Below, in pieces: positions 56,505-63,779 of a stretch of DNA of 64,000 bases; positions within the stretch are counted from its first letter, which is position 1; each line of letters opens with the position of its first letter. This DNA is from Pseudomonas zanjanensis (lineage in GTDB: Bacteria; Pseudomonadota; Gammaproteobacteria; Pseudomonadales; Pseudomonadaceae), in NCBI RefSeq assembly GCF_014268745.2, contig NZ_JABWRB020000001.1:3472001-3536000 (forward strand). Reading direction: 5' to 3'. A program made the position numbers and the translations under genes. The notes under the pieces are model-generated. The model saw only the letters and a list, made by a program, of their open reading frames with translations, had not been told where the DNA came from and searched no databases.

Positions 56505-57821
56505 CTACGAGTCGGTGCTCGGCGTGCCGCTGCCGTTGAGATAGGTTTTGTAGAGCTGGATGATCTGTGGGCCAGAGTCGGAGGATGGCGTCGGGCCGGG
56601 CACGTTGTCGCCCTCGCACTCCTGGACGAACTGGCCGAAGATGATCGACTCCGAACCACCACCGTTCACCGGTTGCAGGACGAAATAGCAGCCAAACCCC
56701 AGGACGGGAATCGACGTCGAGCCGCTCAGTTTCCCGGCGCAATCGCCAATCACGATCTTCAACATCCGGCGCTCGAAGACCCCGTTGCTTTCACAGCCGC
56801 TGGCGCCCCCGGCCACACAGGCGGCGACCTGGGCCCGCCAGTCGTTGTAGTCCTGTATCGCCTCGCCGCCCGCCGAGAGATCGCCGTTGCTCGAGGTGAT
56901 CGCCTGGCCTTTGTATTCCGGCCGGGGGACCGAATCGTTGTAGGTGATCGCCGGGCTGCCTGAAGACGTGACCAGGTCCGGTGGATAATCCGAAGAACTG
57001 ACCGGGCCGTTATAGACACCGAAACGGGTGTTCAAGCCTTGGGAAGTCGGGCCGGCTTTATTGCCCGGCGCCGTCTGGACGTTGTCGCCAACGCTGCGGC
57101 AGACCGAGCCCCCGCCGGCCAGGTCCTCGCGGACCGCACTGCCGCCGGAGCCGAAATCCAGCAATTGGAAGTTGCCCGGGCCGATGGGCGAGGTGTTCCC
57201 CGCCGCCGTCTTCAAGACTTCCAGATCGCCAAATTGATACCCCCAGAAGTTGCCGGCGGCCGGGTTGTACTCAGTGGGCTCGCCACAGACCATCAACGGC
57301 GCCAGGTCACACGGCGAGGTGGGGCTGGGACCCGCCGTGGCAATCGCCGCCACGCGCTTGTTGCCGAGCCCGGCGCTGCCCATGGTTTGCACGAAGCTCC
57401 AGAAAAAACCGTCCAATTGATAGCTGGCCACCGACACCCGCACGTATTTGGCATCGCTAGGCCCAGGGTAGGAGAACGGGCCATAGACGCTGCTGGCCAG
57501 TTCCACCACGGCGAACGTGCCCGGGTTGCCGGCAACCGCGGTGGCCAGCTCGGTGTTGCCCACGGCGCTGGCATTTCTGTTCAGCGTATCCAGGGCGGCC
57601 GCGCGGGTGGTGCTGGCCATGTTGATGCCGCCACTCACCTGGCTCAGGGTCTTGGCGCCGCCCAAGGCCGCGGCATCCACCGCATTTTGCAGGCGCGTCT
57701 TGTTCAGCAGCATGTGCCCGCCATCGAGGGCCAAGGCCGCCATCATGGAAATCGCCACCAACGCGATCACCATCAGTACACTCACCGCCCCTCCCTGGCG
57801 CCGGATATTGGCATTCATCAT
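56505..57821 (-). CDS. tadG: TadG-like Tad pilus protein
   Basis: The 438-residue protein starts RRQGGAVSVLMVIALVAISMMAALALDGGHMLLNKTRLQNAVDAAALGGAKTLSQ, the standard Tad/TadG N-terminal membrane region. The large exported part is Gly, Ser and Pro rich, with several Cys residues. Its role in Tad systems is anchoring or assembly of the pilus. Either of two adjacent ATGs at 57821/57818 may start it, with GCGAGGG before. Unlike some TadG proteins, no von Willebrand A domain is obvious. Confidence 0.88.
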   Translation of the reverse strand: MMNANIRRQGGAVSVLMVIALVAISMMAALALDGGHMLLNKTRLQNAVDAAALGGAKTLSQVSGGINMASTTRAAALDTLNRNASAVGNTELATAVAGNPGTFAVVELASSVYGPFSYPGPSDAKYVRVSVASYQLDGFFWSFVQTMGSAGLGNKRVAAIATAGPSPTSPCDLAPLMVCGEPTEYNPAAGNFWGYQFGDLEVLKTAAGNTSPIGPGNFQLLDFGSGGSAVREDLAGGGSVCRSVGDNVQTAPGNKAGPTSQGLNTRFGVYNGPVSSSDYPPDLVTSSGSPAITYNDSVPRPEYKGQAITSSNGDLSAGGEAIQDYNDWRAQVAACVAGGASGCESNGVFERRMLKIVIGDCAGKLSGSTSIPVLGFGCYFVLQPVNGGGSESIIFGQFVQECEGDNVPGPTPSSDSGPQIIQLYKTYLNGSGTPSTDS

Positions 57822-57892
57822 CGAGCCCTCGCCTACAACATTTGAGGATCGGCATCGCCACGGCCCGCAAAGGCCTGGCATGGAGGGATCAC

Positions 57893-58708
57893 TCAGCGGA
57901 CATTGATCACGCTGCTTTCAACCCCGCGGATCAGCGTGACAGCCCCGCCTTGCGGCTTGGCACTGCGCTGCACCACTGGTTTGGGCACCGGTGCGGCCGC
58001 CATGGCGATGACCGGCGCAGGGGCTGGCGGCGCAACGGCCACGGCCTTTTTTTCCAGGTTCAACGGGTTACGCAAGGCCAGTTGCAGCTTGCCTTCGGTC
58101 TGCGCGGTGACCAGCGCTTCGGCTTCGGTGGCGGACATTTCCAGGGTCACGGCCCGCACCACCACTGGCTGGGTCTTGTCGGTGCCCGCCGTCTGGTCCA
58201 CCGCCAGCACTCGCAGGTTTTCCAGGATGGTCCGGGACGTGGCGCTGTTGCTGCCGGCGTTGGTGGTCTTGGTCGCCAAGACATCGACCCGGTTACCTGG
58301 CAAGAGGAAGCCGCCCACGCCGACCACATCGTCCACGCGTACCGAAATGGCGCGTTTGTCCGGTGCGATCAGCGAAGCCAGGGTACTGCCGCCCAGGTGC
58401 TCGCTCAGGCGCGCGCCCCGCACAATGTCGCCGCGCAGGATGTCAAAGGTGGCGATCTTGCCCACGGCCTGTTCGCTGGCATCGAAGGCATCGTCCGGGA
58501 TCGTGTCCATGGGCATGCGCACGGTCGTGACCTGCTGGGCCTCGACCATTTGCCCGAAGGGAATTTCCACCGTCGCGACCACCACGCTTCGCAGGTGATC
58601 ATCGGGGGTCGCGTTGAGTCGCGCGCTCAGCCAGGAGTCAGCCATCCATGCGGCACCAAGGCCCATTACCAGGGAAACGCCTATCAGCGGAAGCGTACGA
58701 GAGCTCAT
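57893..58708 (-). CDS. rcpC: Flp pilus assembly protein CpaB/RcpC
   Basis: This 271-residue periplasmic protein is anchored by one N-terminal membrane segment (LPLIGVSLVMGLGAAWMADSWL). Its SAF domain follows (VVVATVEIPFGQMVEAQQVTTVRMP...ILRGDIVRGARLSE), then a CpaB C-domain with ISVRVDDVVGVGGFLLPGNRVDVLAT and a Pro/Ala-rich tail. RcpC works with the secretin. It is 71 bases downstream of tadG in transcript order reversed, that is, it precedes tadG in the mRNA. Confidence 0.92.
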   Translation of the reverse strand: MSSRTLPLIGVSLVMGLGAAWMADSWLSARLNATPDDHLRSVVVATVEIPFGQMVEAQQVTTVRMPMDTIPDDAFDASEQAVGKIATFDILRGDIVRGARLSEHLGGSTLASLIAPDKRAISVRVDDVVGVGGFLLPGNRVDVLATKTTNAGSNSATSRTILENLRVLAVDQTAGTDKTQPVVVRAVTLEMSATEAEALVTAQTEGKLQLALRNPLNLEKKAVAVAPPAPAPVIAMAAAPVPKPVVQRSAKPQGGAVTLIRGVESSVINVR

Positions 58709-58723
58709 GTCGGTATCTCCAGA

Positions 58724-60052
58724 TCAAAGGAAGTCGAGCTGAACGAAGTAGTTGTGCCAGGCCCAATCCAGCTCTTGCGGCGACAGGGGCCCGGAACCGC
58801 CCAGGTAACGCTGGCGGTCGAGCGCCATGTTCAACAGGTCACGGGGATGGCAAGGCACCAGCGGCATGCCTTCGCCGCCATACAACCGCTGCAGGACATA
58901 ACGCACCAACAACGGGTCATAGGGGATGCCCAGGCGTTCGCATTCCTGGCGCCAGATGCGTTCGTACTCCTCGGGCTTGAGGTAGCCGAACTGGACCTTG
59001 TAGCCAATGCGCCGCAGGAAGGCCTCGTCGGCCAATTCGAGGGGATTGAGGTTGGTGGAAAACACCAGCACCAGGTCGAACGGCAACTCGCAATGCCGAC
59101 CGCCGCCCAGGTTGATGAAGTCGCGCTTCTCCTCCATGGGCACGATCCAGCGATTGAGCAATTCGGCCGGGGCCATGCGCTGGCGACCCATGTCGTCAAT
59201 GATGAACAGGCCGTTGCTGGCCTTGAGCTGCAACGCCGCCTGGTATTGCCGGGTGAACGGGTCGTAGCGCACGTCCAACTGCTCCATGCTCAACTCGCCG
59301 CCGGTGATGACGATCGGGCGTTTGCAGCACAGCAGCCGGCGGTCAATGCCTTCGTTGAGCATCAGGTTGTTGGTTTGGCTGTTGTCATCCAGGCGCTGGT
59401 GCACCTGTGGGTCGTAGATTTCGATCACCGACTCGTTGATGACAATCGCGTGGGGCACCCAGATGGCTTCGGCGAACAACCGGATCAGCCGGCTGCTGAC
59501 GTAGGTTTTGCCGGTGCCCGCCGGGCCGTAGATCATGATCGCCCGCCCGGAATTCAGGGCGACGCCCAACTGGTCGAGCATGCCCTGGCTCAGCACCATC
59601 CCCGCCAAGGCCTGGTTCATGTCCTTGGCGGTGATGCGGCCGTGGTGAATGGTCTGGATCTTGATCAGCGAGCGATAGGTGCTCACCGGAAACGGCGCAG
59701 CGCCGATGTAGCCACTGCGGGCCAGGGCATCACGGGCGGAGCTGCGGCCGCGCTCGGTCAGGCCATAACGCAACGTCTGCCCGCCGGTCTGGCCCAACTG
59801 ACCCAACACTTCGACGCGACCGTCCTTGCGCAGGAACGCCAGGACTTCTTCCAGTACCGCGCCGGTCAGGGCCAGGCGCTCCACCAGCCGCGACATGTCC
59901 AGCACACCGCCATCGTGCAAGTGCTTGCACACCAGCTCACCGAGGAAACTGTCGCTCAGGCCGGTGTCGCGAATGGTGCATGGCTGGGGTGCCAGGCGTT
60001 GCACCGCTTCCCGTTCGCTGGGGTAGGCATCGCTATCGTTGATGACGTGCAT
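58724..60052 (-). CDS. AAA-type ATPase associated with the Tad locus
   Basis: This is a 442-residue ATPase unrelated to TadA and TadZ. The N-terminal 130 residues contain a winged-helix-like segment (LSDSFLGELVCKHLHDGGVLDMSRLVERLALTGAVLEEVLAFLRKDGRVEV). The C-terminal part is an AAA module with Walker A IYGPAGTGKTYVSSRLI, Walker B GLFIIDDMGRQRM, and VLVFSTNLNPLELADEAFLRRIGYKV as the sensor and Arg region. It lies between tadV and rcpC with a two-base gap from tadV, so it is part of the operon. The role is unknown; a remodelling or regulatory task in pilus assembly is inference. Confidence 0.8.
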   Translation of the reverse strand: MHVINDSDAYPSEREAVQRLAPQPCTIRDTGLSDSFLGELVCKHLHDGGVLDMSRLVERLALTGAVLEEVLAFLRKDGRVEVLGQLGQTGGQTLRYGLTERGRSSARDALARSGYIGAAPFPVSTYRSLIKIQTIHHGRITAKDMNQALAGMVLSQGMLDQLGVALNSGRAIMIYGPAGTGKTYVSSRLIRLFAEAIWVPHAIVINESVIEIYDPQVHQRLDDNSQTNNLMLNEGIDRRLLCCKRPIVITGGELSMEQLDVRYDPFTRQYQAALQLKASNGLFIIDDMGRQRMAPAELLNRWIVPMEEKRDFINLGGGRHCELPFDLVLVFSTNLNPLELADEAFLRRIGYKVQFGYLKPEEYERIWRQECERLGIPYDPLLVRYVLQRLYGGEGMPLVPCHPRDLLNMALDRQRYLGGSGPLSPQELDWAWHNYFVQLDFL

Positions 60053-60054
60053 GA

Positions 60055-60585
60055 CTAGACTCCCCAGCCGCCGGCAACCAGTTGCCAGTAGACGCTGTTC
60101 AAAGTACCGATCAGGATCGCAATCGAATAAGGAAAGGGTTTGCCGGCCACTTCATCCGACGTCGGCGCCAGGTAGGACTGGGCTCGCACCATCAACCAGT
60201 AGCGTCCCAGGGTCTGGAGCAGTTGGCCGCGGGCCAGGACGATCAGGAAACCGCATACACCGCCGGCGATCAGGCTGAACAGCGCCGCCCACAGTGCGTA
60301 ATGAAAAGGCAGGAAGCTGCCGACCATGGTCATCAGCTTGACGTCGCCGGCGGCCATGCCACCCACTGCGTACATGGGCAGGAACAACCCGAAACAGATC
60401 AGCATGCCCAGCAGGCTGTCGCCCAGGCCACCGATCCCGCCGGTATAGACCTGGCCGGCCAATCCCAGGGCAATACCCACCAGGACCAGCGTGTTGGGGA
60501 TGCGATGGCGACGCAGGTCGCTCACCACCGCCACACCCAGCAATCCCAGCAGCAATACCGTCGACACCAGCAGTTCCATGGACAT
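60055..60585 (-). CDS. tadV: Tad prepilin peptidase TadV/CpaA
   Basis: This 176-residue A24-family aspartic peptidase cuts Flp and TadE-like prepilins. The two catalytic Asp residues are in VVSDLRRHRIPN and GGMAAGDVKLM (GxxxD). It has about six membrane segments and lacks the N-terminal methylase part of PilD. The ATG at 60585 has GGGAGA before it. It follows the Flp gene by 28 bases. Confidence 0.92.
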   Translation of the reverse strand: MSMELLVSTVLLLGLLGVAVVSDLRRHRIPNTLVLVGIALGLAGQVYTGGIGGLGDSLLGMLICFGLFLPMYAVGGMAAGDVKLMTMVGSFLPFHYALWAALFSLIAGGVCGFLIVLARGQLLQTLGRYWLMVRAQSYLAPTSDEVAGKPFPYSIAILIGTLNSVYWQLVAGGWGV

Positions 60586-60613
60586 GATGCGTCTCCCTAG
60601 GGGGTGGTTATCG

Positions 60614-60808
60614 TTAGCAGGCGACGTTGCCATTGGCGGCTTGGCACAGCGCCCGGATCTTGGTATCCACGACGCCGCCCAGGAGGACGAATGCCGCGGC
60701 GACCAACACCGTGATCAAGCCACCCGCCACCGCGTATTCAACGATGGTCAGGCCGTCTTCATCTTTGGCGAACTTGCGGATCGAAGTTCTGATTGTCTGG
60801 AGAGTCAT
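60614..60808 (-). CDS. flp: Flp-type pilin 1
   Basis: The 64-residue Flp prepilin has a basic, acidic-patched leader (MTLQTIRTSIRKFAKDEDG) and the mature start LTIVEYAVAGGLITVLVAAAFVLLGG, with the hallmark Glu-Tyr at +5/+6. The C-terminus has two cysteines (LCQAANGNVAC). The ATG at 60808 is chosen by the leader length. It forms the pilus filament with, or instead of, the second copy upstream. Confidence 0.93.
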   Translation of the reverse strand: MTLQTIRTSIRKFAKDEDGLTIVEYAVAGGLITVLVAAAFVLLGGVVDTKIRALCQAANGNVAC

Positions 60809-60959
60809 TTCGTATACCTCACGCTGATAAGAAGTCACGGCTACGAAGTTGATGGGAGGGGACAGCGTGAAGTCCATTTGATTGAAGCGTTGTACTCACT
60901 GCAAAAGAGTCGCAAGCGTTATTCCTTGAGCGTTACCGTGTCCCCAGGCAATGACTGGC

Positions 60960-61157
60960 TTACGCGCAGGCAACGTTGCCGTTGACCGCCTGGCACAGTG
61001 CACGGATCTTGGTATTCACCGCACCGCCCAGAAGCACAAACGCGGCGGCCACCAATACGGTGATCAACCCACCGGCCACGGCGTATTCCACAATGGTCAG
61101 GCCATCTTCATCTTTGGCGAACTTCACTACCGAAGCCTTGATTGTTTGAAGAGTCAT
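60960..61157 (-). CDS. Flp-type pilin 2
   Basis: The 65-residue Flp prepilin is nearly identical to the downstream copy: mature start LTIVEYAVAGGL, hydrophobic helix, then GGAVNTKIRALCQAVNGNVACA, again with two cysteines. GAGGTG lies before the ATG at 61157. The 151-base gap between the pilin genes may hold a processing site or a second promoter. Being the first gene of the minus-strand operon, it is probably the most highly expressed. Confidence 0.93.
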   Translation of the reverse strand: MTLQTIKASVVKFAKDEDGLTIVEYAVAGGLITVLVAAAFVLLGGAVNTKIRALCQAVNGNVACA

Positions 61158-61189
61158 TTCGCACACCTCATTGGGGTTGTTTTCTCAAG

Positions 61190-61212
61190 AGGCAGTACAT
61201 TGCGAACTGCCT
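61190..61212. promoter_or_regulatory. Inverted repeat upstream of the pilin genes
   Basis: AGGCAGT and ACTGCCT form 7-bp arms around nine bases, 33 bases upstream of the second pilin gene's ATG. It lies in the 250-base divergent region shared with the AraC-type regulator, so it could be an operator or an mRNA 5' hairpin. Three AGGATTTT octamers (61251, 61269, 61368) also lie in this gap. Confidence 0.45.
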
Positions 61213-61407
61213 GATGCAACCCTAGTCAGCGGGTGGTCATTGCCGTTAGGAGGATTTTGCACATCGCTAGGATTTTTTTGCGCGGGTTGGGAAAGAGGCC
61301 GGGGCGGGGAATTGGCCCCTGCGACAGCCCTGGGCAGGCGTCCCGCGAGAGGATGACGGGAAGAAATAGGATTTTTATGAAAAATAATTCGGCGAAGTGA
61401 TAGCACA

Positions 61408-62328
61408 GTGACAATACTGCTAGCTAAAGGGCAGAAAGAACCTGTGAGTAGTCGTCCTATGGCACCCAATCCGACTGGAAAGCCAAAGCTGTTATGGTTC
61501 GATCTGACCCATGATCGGTCCACTCAGGAGCTCGTCTCCCAGTTCCGGGACACCTGCGACTGCACGCTGGCAAAAAACGCCATGCTGCCCAGCGCGGAAC
61601 AGGTCGACATGATCTGCATCCATTTCGACCGCCCGGACACGCCGGGCCTGCGACGCTTGCTTGAGATCAAGCGGACCGTGCCCGGCACCCCCATCACCAT
61701 GTTCACCGTGCAGCACTCCGAGGAACTGGCGGTGTGGGCGATGCGCTCCAGCGTCTGGGAATACATGGTGCTGCCCTTGTCCGTCGCCGAGCGAAAGCGC
61801 TACCTCACCGCCGTGGCCCAGCTGTGTGAGCTGCGCCGCAATACCGGTGGCCGGGGAAGAACCTCGCAGATCGACCACTCCCCGACCCTGCCGGACAGCA
61901 TTCGCCTGACTTCAGGGCACCAGAAGCACCAGGCCCTCAGCCACATCATGCTGTACATCGACCAGCACTTTCGTGAGAGCATCGATCAGCGCGACCTGGC
62001 CAAGCGCTGTGGCATGACGACGTTTCGCTTCAGCCGGGTGTTCAAGGAAGCCAATGGGCTCGGCTTCACCGACTACGTACTGAACAAACGCATGAGCTTC
62101 GCCAAGGAACTGCTCGACAACAGCCAGATGCCCATCACCAGCATCGGCTATGAGGCCGGCTTCAAGGACCCGTCCTACTTTGCCCGCGCCTTCAAGCAAT
62201 ACGCCAGTTGCACGCCCAGCGAGTACCGTCTCGCGTACCAGATGCGCAGCGCGAGTCCTGCACCGGAGCCTGCGGATGAGGCGGCCCTGGAAGCGATTGA
62301 AAACCTGGTGCACAGCCTTGAGGGTTGA
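61408..62328 (+). CDS. AraC-family regulator with receiver-like N-terminal domain
   Basis: This 306-residue protein has an AraC/XylS DNA-binding domain at the C-terminus (residues about 175-275: HIMLYIDQHFRESIDQRDLAKRCGMTTFRFSRVFKEANG...SIGYEAGFKDPSYFARAFKQYASCTPSEYR). The N-terminal part folds like a receiver (KLLWFDLTHD... DMICIHFD... GTPITMFTV), but a typical acidic pocket is not evident. It lies divergent from the Flp genes and is a likely activator of the locus. The start is uncertain: GTG at 61408, or ATG at 61459. Confidence 0.85.
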   Translation: MTILLAKGQKEPVSSRPMAPNPTGKPKLLWFDLTHDRSTQELVSQFRDTCDCTLAKNAMLPSAEQVDMICIHFDRPDTPGLRRLLEIKRTVPGTPITMFTVQHSEELAVWAMRSSVWEYMVLPLSVAERKRYLTAVAQLCELRRNTGGRGRTSQIDHSPTLPDSIRLTSGHQKHQALSHIMLYIDQHFRESIDQRDLAKRCGMTTFRFSRVFKEANGLGFTDYVLNKRMSFAKELLDNSQMPITSIGYEAGFKDPSYFARAFKQYASCTPSEYRLAYQMRSASPAPEPADEAALEAIENLVHSLEG

Positions 62329-62337
62329 TATTCAGAC

Positions 62338-62769
62338 TCATGGCGCGAGCTTTCTTCTCTCGATTGGAATGGACAGCACGATGCTGGTCCGCGTCTCTCC
62401 GTACGCGTTGATTTTCGCGATGATGTCCTCGATCTCAGCCATGGACCTGGCGTAGATCCGGATCAGATAGGAGTCATTCCCCGTGATGTGCAGGCACTCG
62501 ACGACCTCGGGTATGTCGGTGAGCGTCGCGATCAATTTGGCTTTTGCCGGCTTGAGGGTGGTAATGCCGACGACGGCCGATATGCCGTAGCCCAGTTTGG
62601 TAGGATCCAACTGAGCGCAATAGCCCTTGATGACCCCGGAGTCTTCAAGTTTGCGCAACCTGTCATTGGTGGCAGGAATAGAAAGACCCGCGTGCTTGGA
62701 AAGCTCTGTGATGGAGATGCGACCACAGTCCTGTACCTTACCCAGGATTTTGACGTCTATACGATCCAT
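62338..62769 (-). CDS. Lrp/AsnC-family transcriptional regulator
   Basis: The 143-residue protein has the N-terminal helix-turn-helix (MDRIDVKILGKVQDCGRISITELSKHAGLSIPATNDRLRKLEDSGVIKGY) and the C-terminal RAM ligand domain (VVGITTL...VECLHITGNDSYLIRIYARSM). It ends nine bases from the AraC-type gene (convergent) and is divergent from the YczE-like gene with a 199-base gap. A 12-bp inverted repeat in that gap (62798-62829) is a probable binding site for this protein. The likely ligand is an amino acid. Confidence 0.92.
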   Translation of the reverse strand: MDRIDVKILGKVQDCGRISITELSKHAGLSIPATNDRLRKLEDSGVIKGYCAQLDPTKLGYGISAVVGITTLKPAKAKLIATLTDIPEVVECLHITGNDSYLIRIYARSMAEIEDIIAKINAYGETRTSIVLSIPIERRKLAP

Positions 62770-62797
62770 GTGCGTTTTCCCCGGTTAAAAGTATAAA

Positions 62798-62829
62798 TTT
62801 TAATGAAAAGCCTGCGTTTTTCATTAAAA
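62798..62829. promoter_or_regulatory. Perfect 12-bp inverted repeat, probable Lrp/AsnC operator
   Basis: TTTTAATGAAAA and TTTTCATTAAAA are exact complements separated by eight bases, 29 bases upstream of the lrp start. Spacing of about two turns between arm centres (20 bases) fits a dimeric regulator, and AT-rich arms fit the Lrp family. It is well placed to control both divergent genes. Confidence 0.65.
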
Positions 62830-62968
62830 AAAGCATGCACCAAAATAAAGCATGGCGCTAGTCTATTTCCAGCCTGAAAAACCTGAAAAAGAATCCGGGT
62901 AATCAATAGCCCTGCTCTTTAGCGTGACGCACTCATAATAAAATATTCTCTCCAGGGATGGTGTTCGC

Positions 62969-63682
62969 ATGGAAGATGAAAAGAAAAAGTGTGGAAAAAA
63001 GCCTCACCCGTTGATTCAGCATATTGGCACGCAAGTCCTAAATCTCCGCCACTTCAAGAAAGACCAGATACTGATGTACCTGATGGGCGTCAGCTTCTTT
63101 TCGCTGGGTGCCAAGTGCTTCATCATCAGTCAACTGGGTACCGATCCTCTAGACGTCTTGATCATCTCGATCGATAAAATGCTTATGCTCGGCATGGGTG
63201 TTTGTTCGGCTATCGTGTCGCTGTTCTTCCTGACCTGGTGGATGCTCTGGAACAAAAAATACCCGCCAATAAGCCCCTTCATTACCACGACGCTGACCGG
63301 ACTGCTGATTGATCTCTGGTCGTGGCTGGGGCTCGGAGAGTATTTGATCGTCAGAATGAATGAGTACGCGTTATTGGCCTCGGGGCTGATGTTATGTGCC
63401 TATTCATCCGCATTGATCATCATGAGCGGTATTGGCATCAGGATCATGGATCTTGTGGTATTGACCATGGTATCCAAATGGAACTGGTCATTCACCAAAG
63501 CCAAAATGATCATTGAAATCGGCATCTTTTCCAGCGGTTGGCTTTTAGGCGGGCCGTTCGGTATAGGTACGATTGCATTCCTGCTGGTAATTGGCCCGCT
63601 TATTCAACCGTTCATGAACATGAATGCCAAGCGCTTTGCACTTAAGAACTATGGATTGATGAGCGCTTCATCCGCTTACTAA
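62969..63682 (+). CDS. YczE/YitT-like integral membrane protein
   Basis: This 237-residue protein has about five or six membrane segments after a basic N-terminus. Visible features are LMGVSFFSLGAKCFIISQLGTDPLDVLIISI, MGVCSAIVSLFFLTWWMLWNKKYPPISPFITTTLTG, and GWLLGGPFGIGTIAFLLVIGPLIQPF. They are typical of the YczE/YyaS/YitT group, whose function is largely unknown. The gene is AT-richer than most of the window. It is followed after 97 bases by a radical SAM gene on the same strand, so the two may be an operon. Confidence 0.75.
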   Translation: MEDEKKKCGKKPHPLIQHIGTQVLNLRHFKKDQILMYLMGVSFFSLGAKCFIISQLGTDPLDVLIISIDKMLMLGMGVCSAIVSLFFLTWWMLWNKKYPPISPFITTTLTGLLIDLWSWLGLGEYLIVRMNEYALLASGLMLCAYSSALIIMSGIGIRIMDLVVLTMVSKWNWSFTKAKMIIEIGIFSSGWLLGGPFGIGTIAFLLVIGPLIQPFMNMNAKRFALKNYGLMSASSAY

Positions 63683-63779
63683 TAAGAAACATGACTGCCC
63701 TCTAGGGCGGCAGGATGGCTTCGCCTCGACTTTTTAAACCGATGCTATTGATGGCAACTTCCGTGATGAGGAGTGAAAG

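Noticed and set aside
57842..60058. A 738-codon plus-strand open frame across rcpC and the AAA ATPase gene
   Set aside because: The opposite strand encodes two clear proteins with motifs. This frame has a His/Gln/Arg-rich product typical of antisense reading in high-GC DNA.
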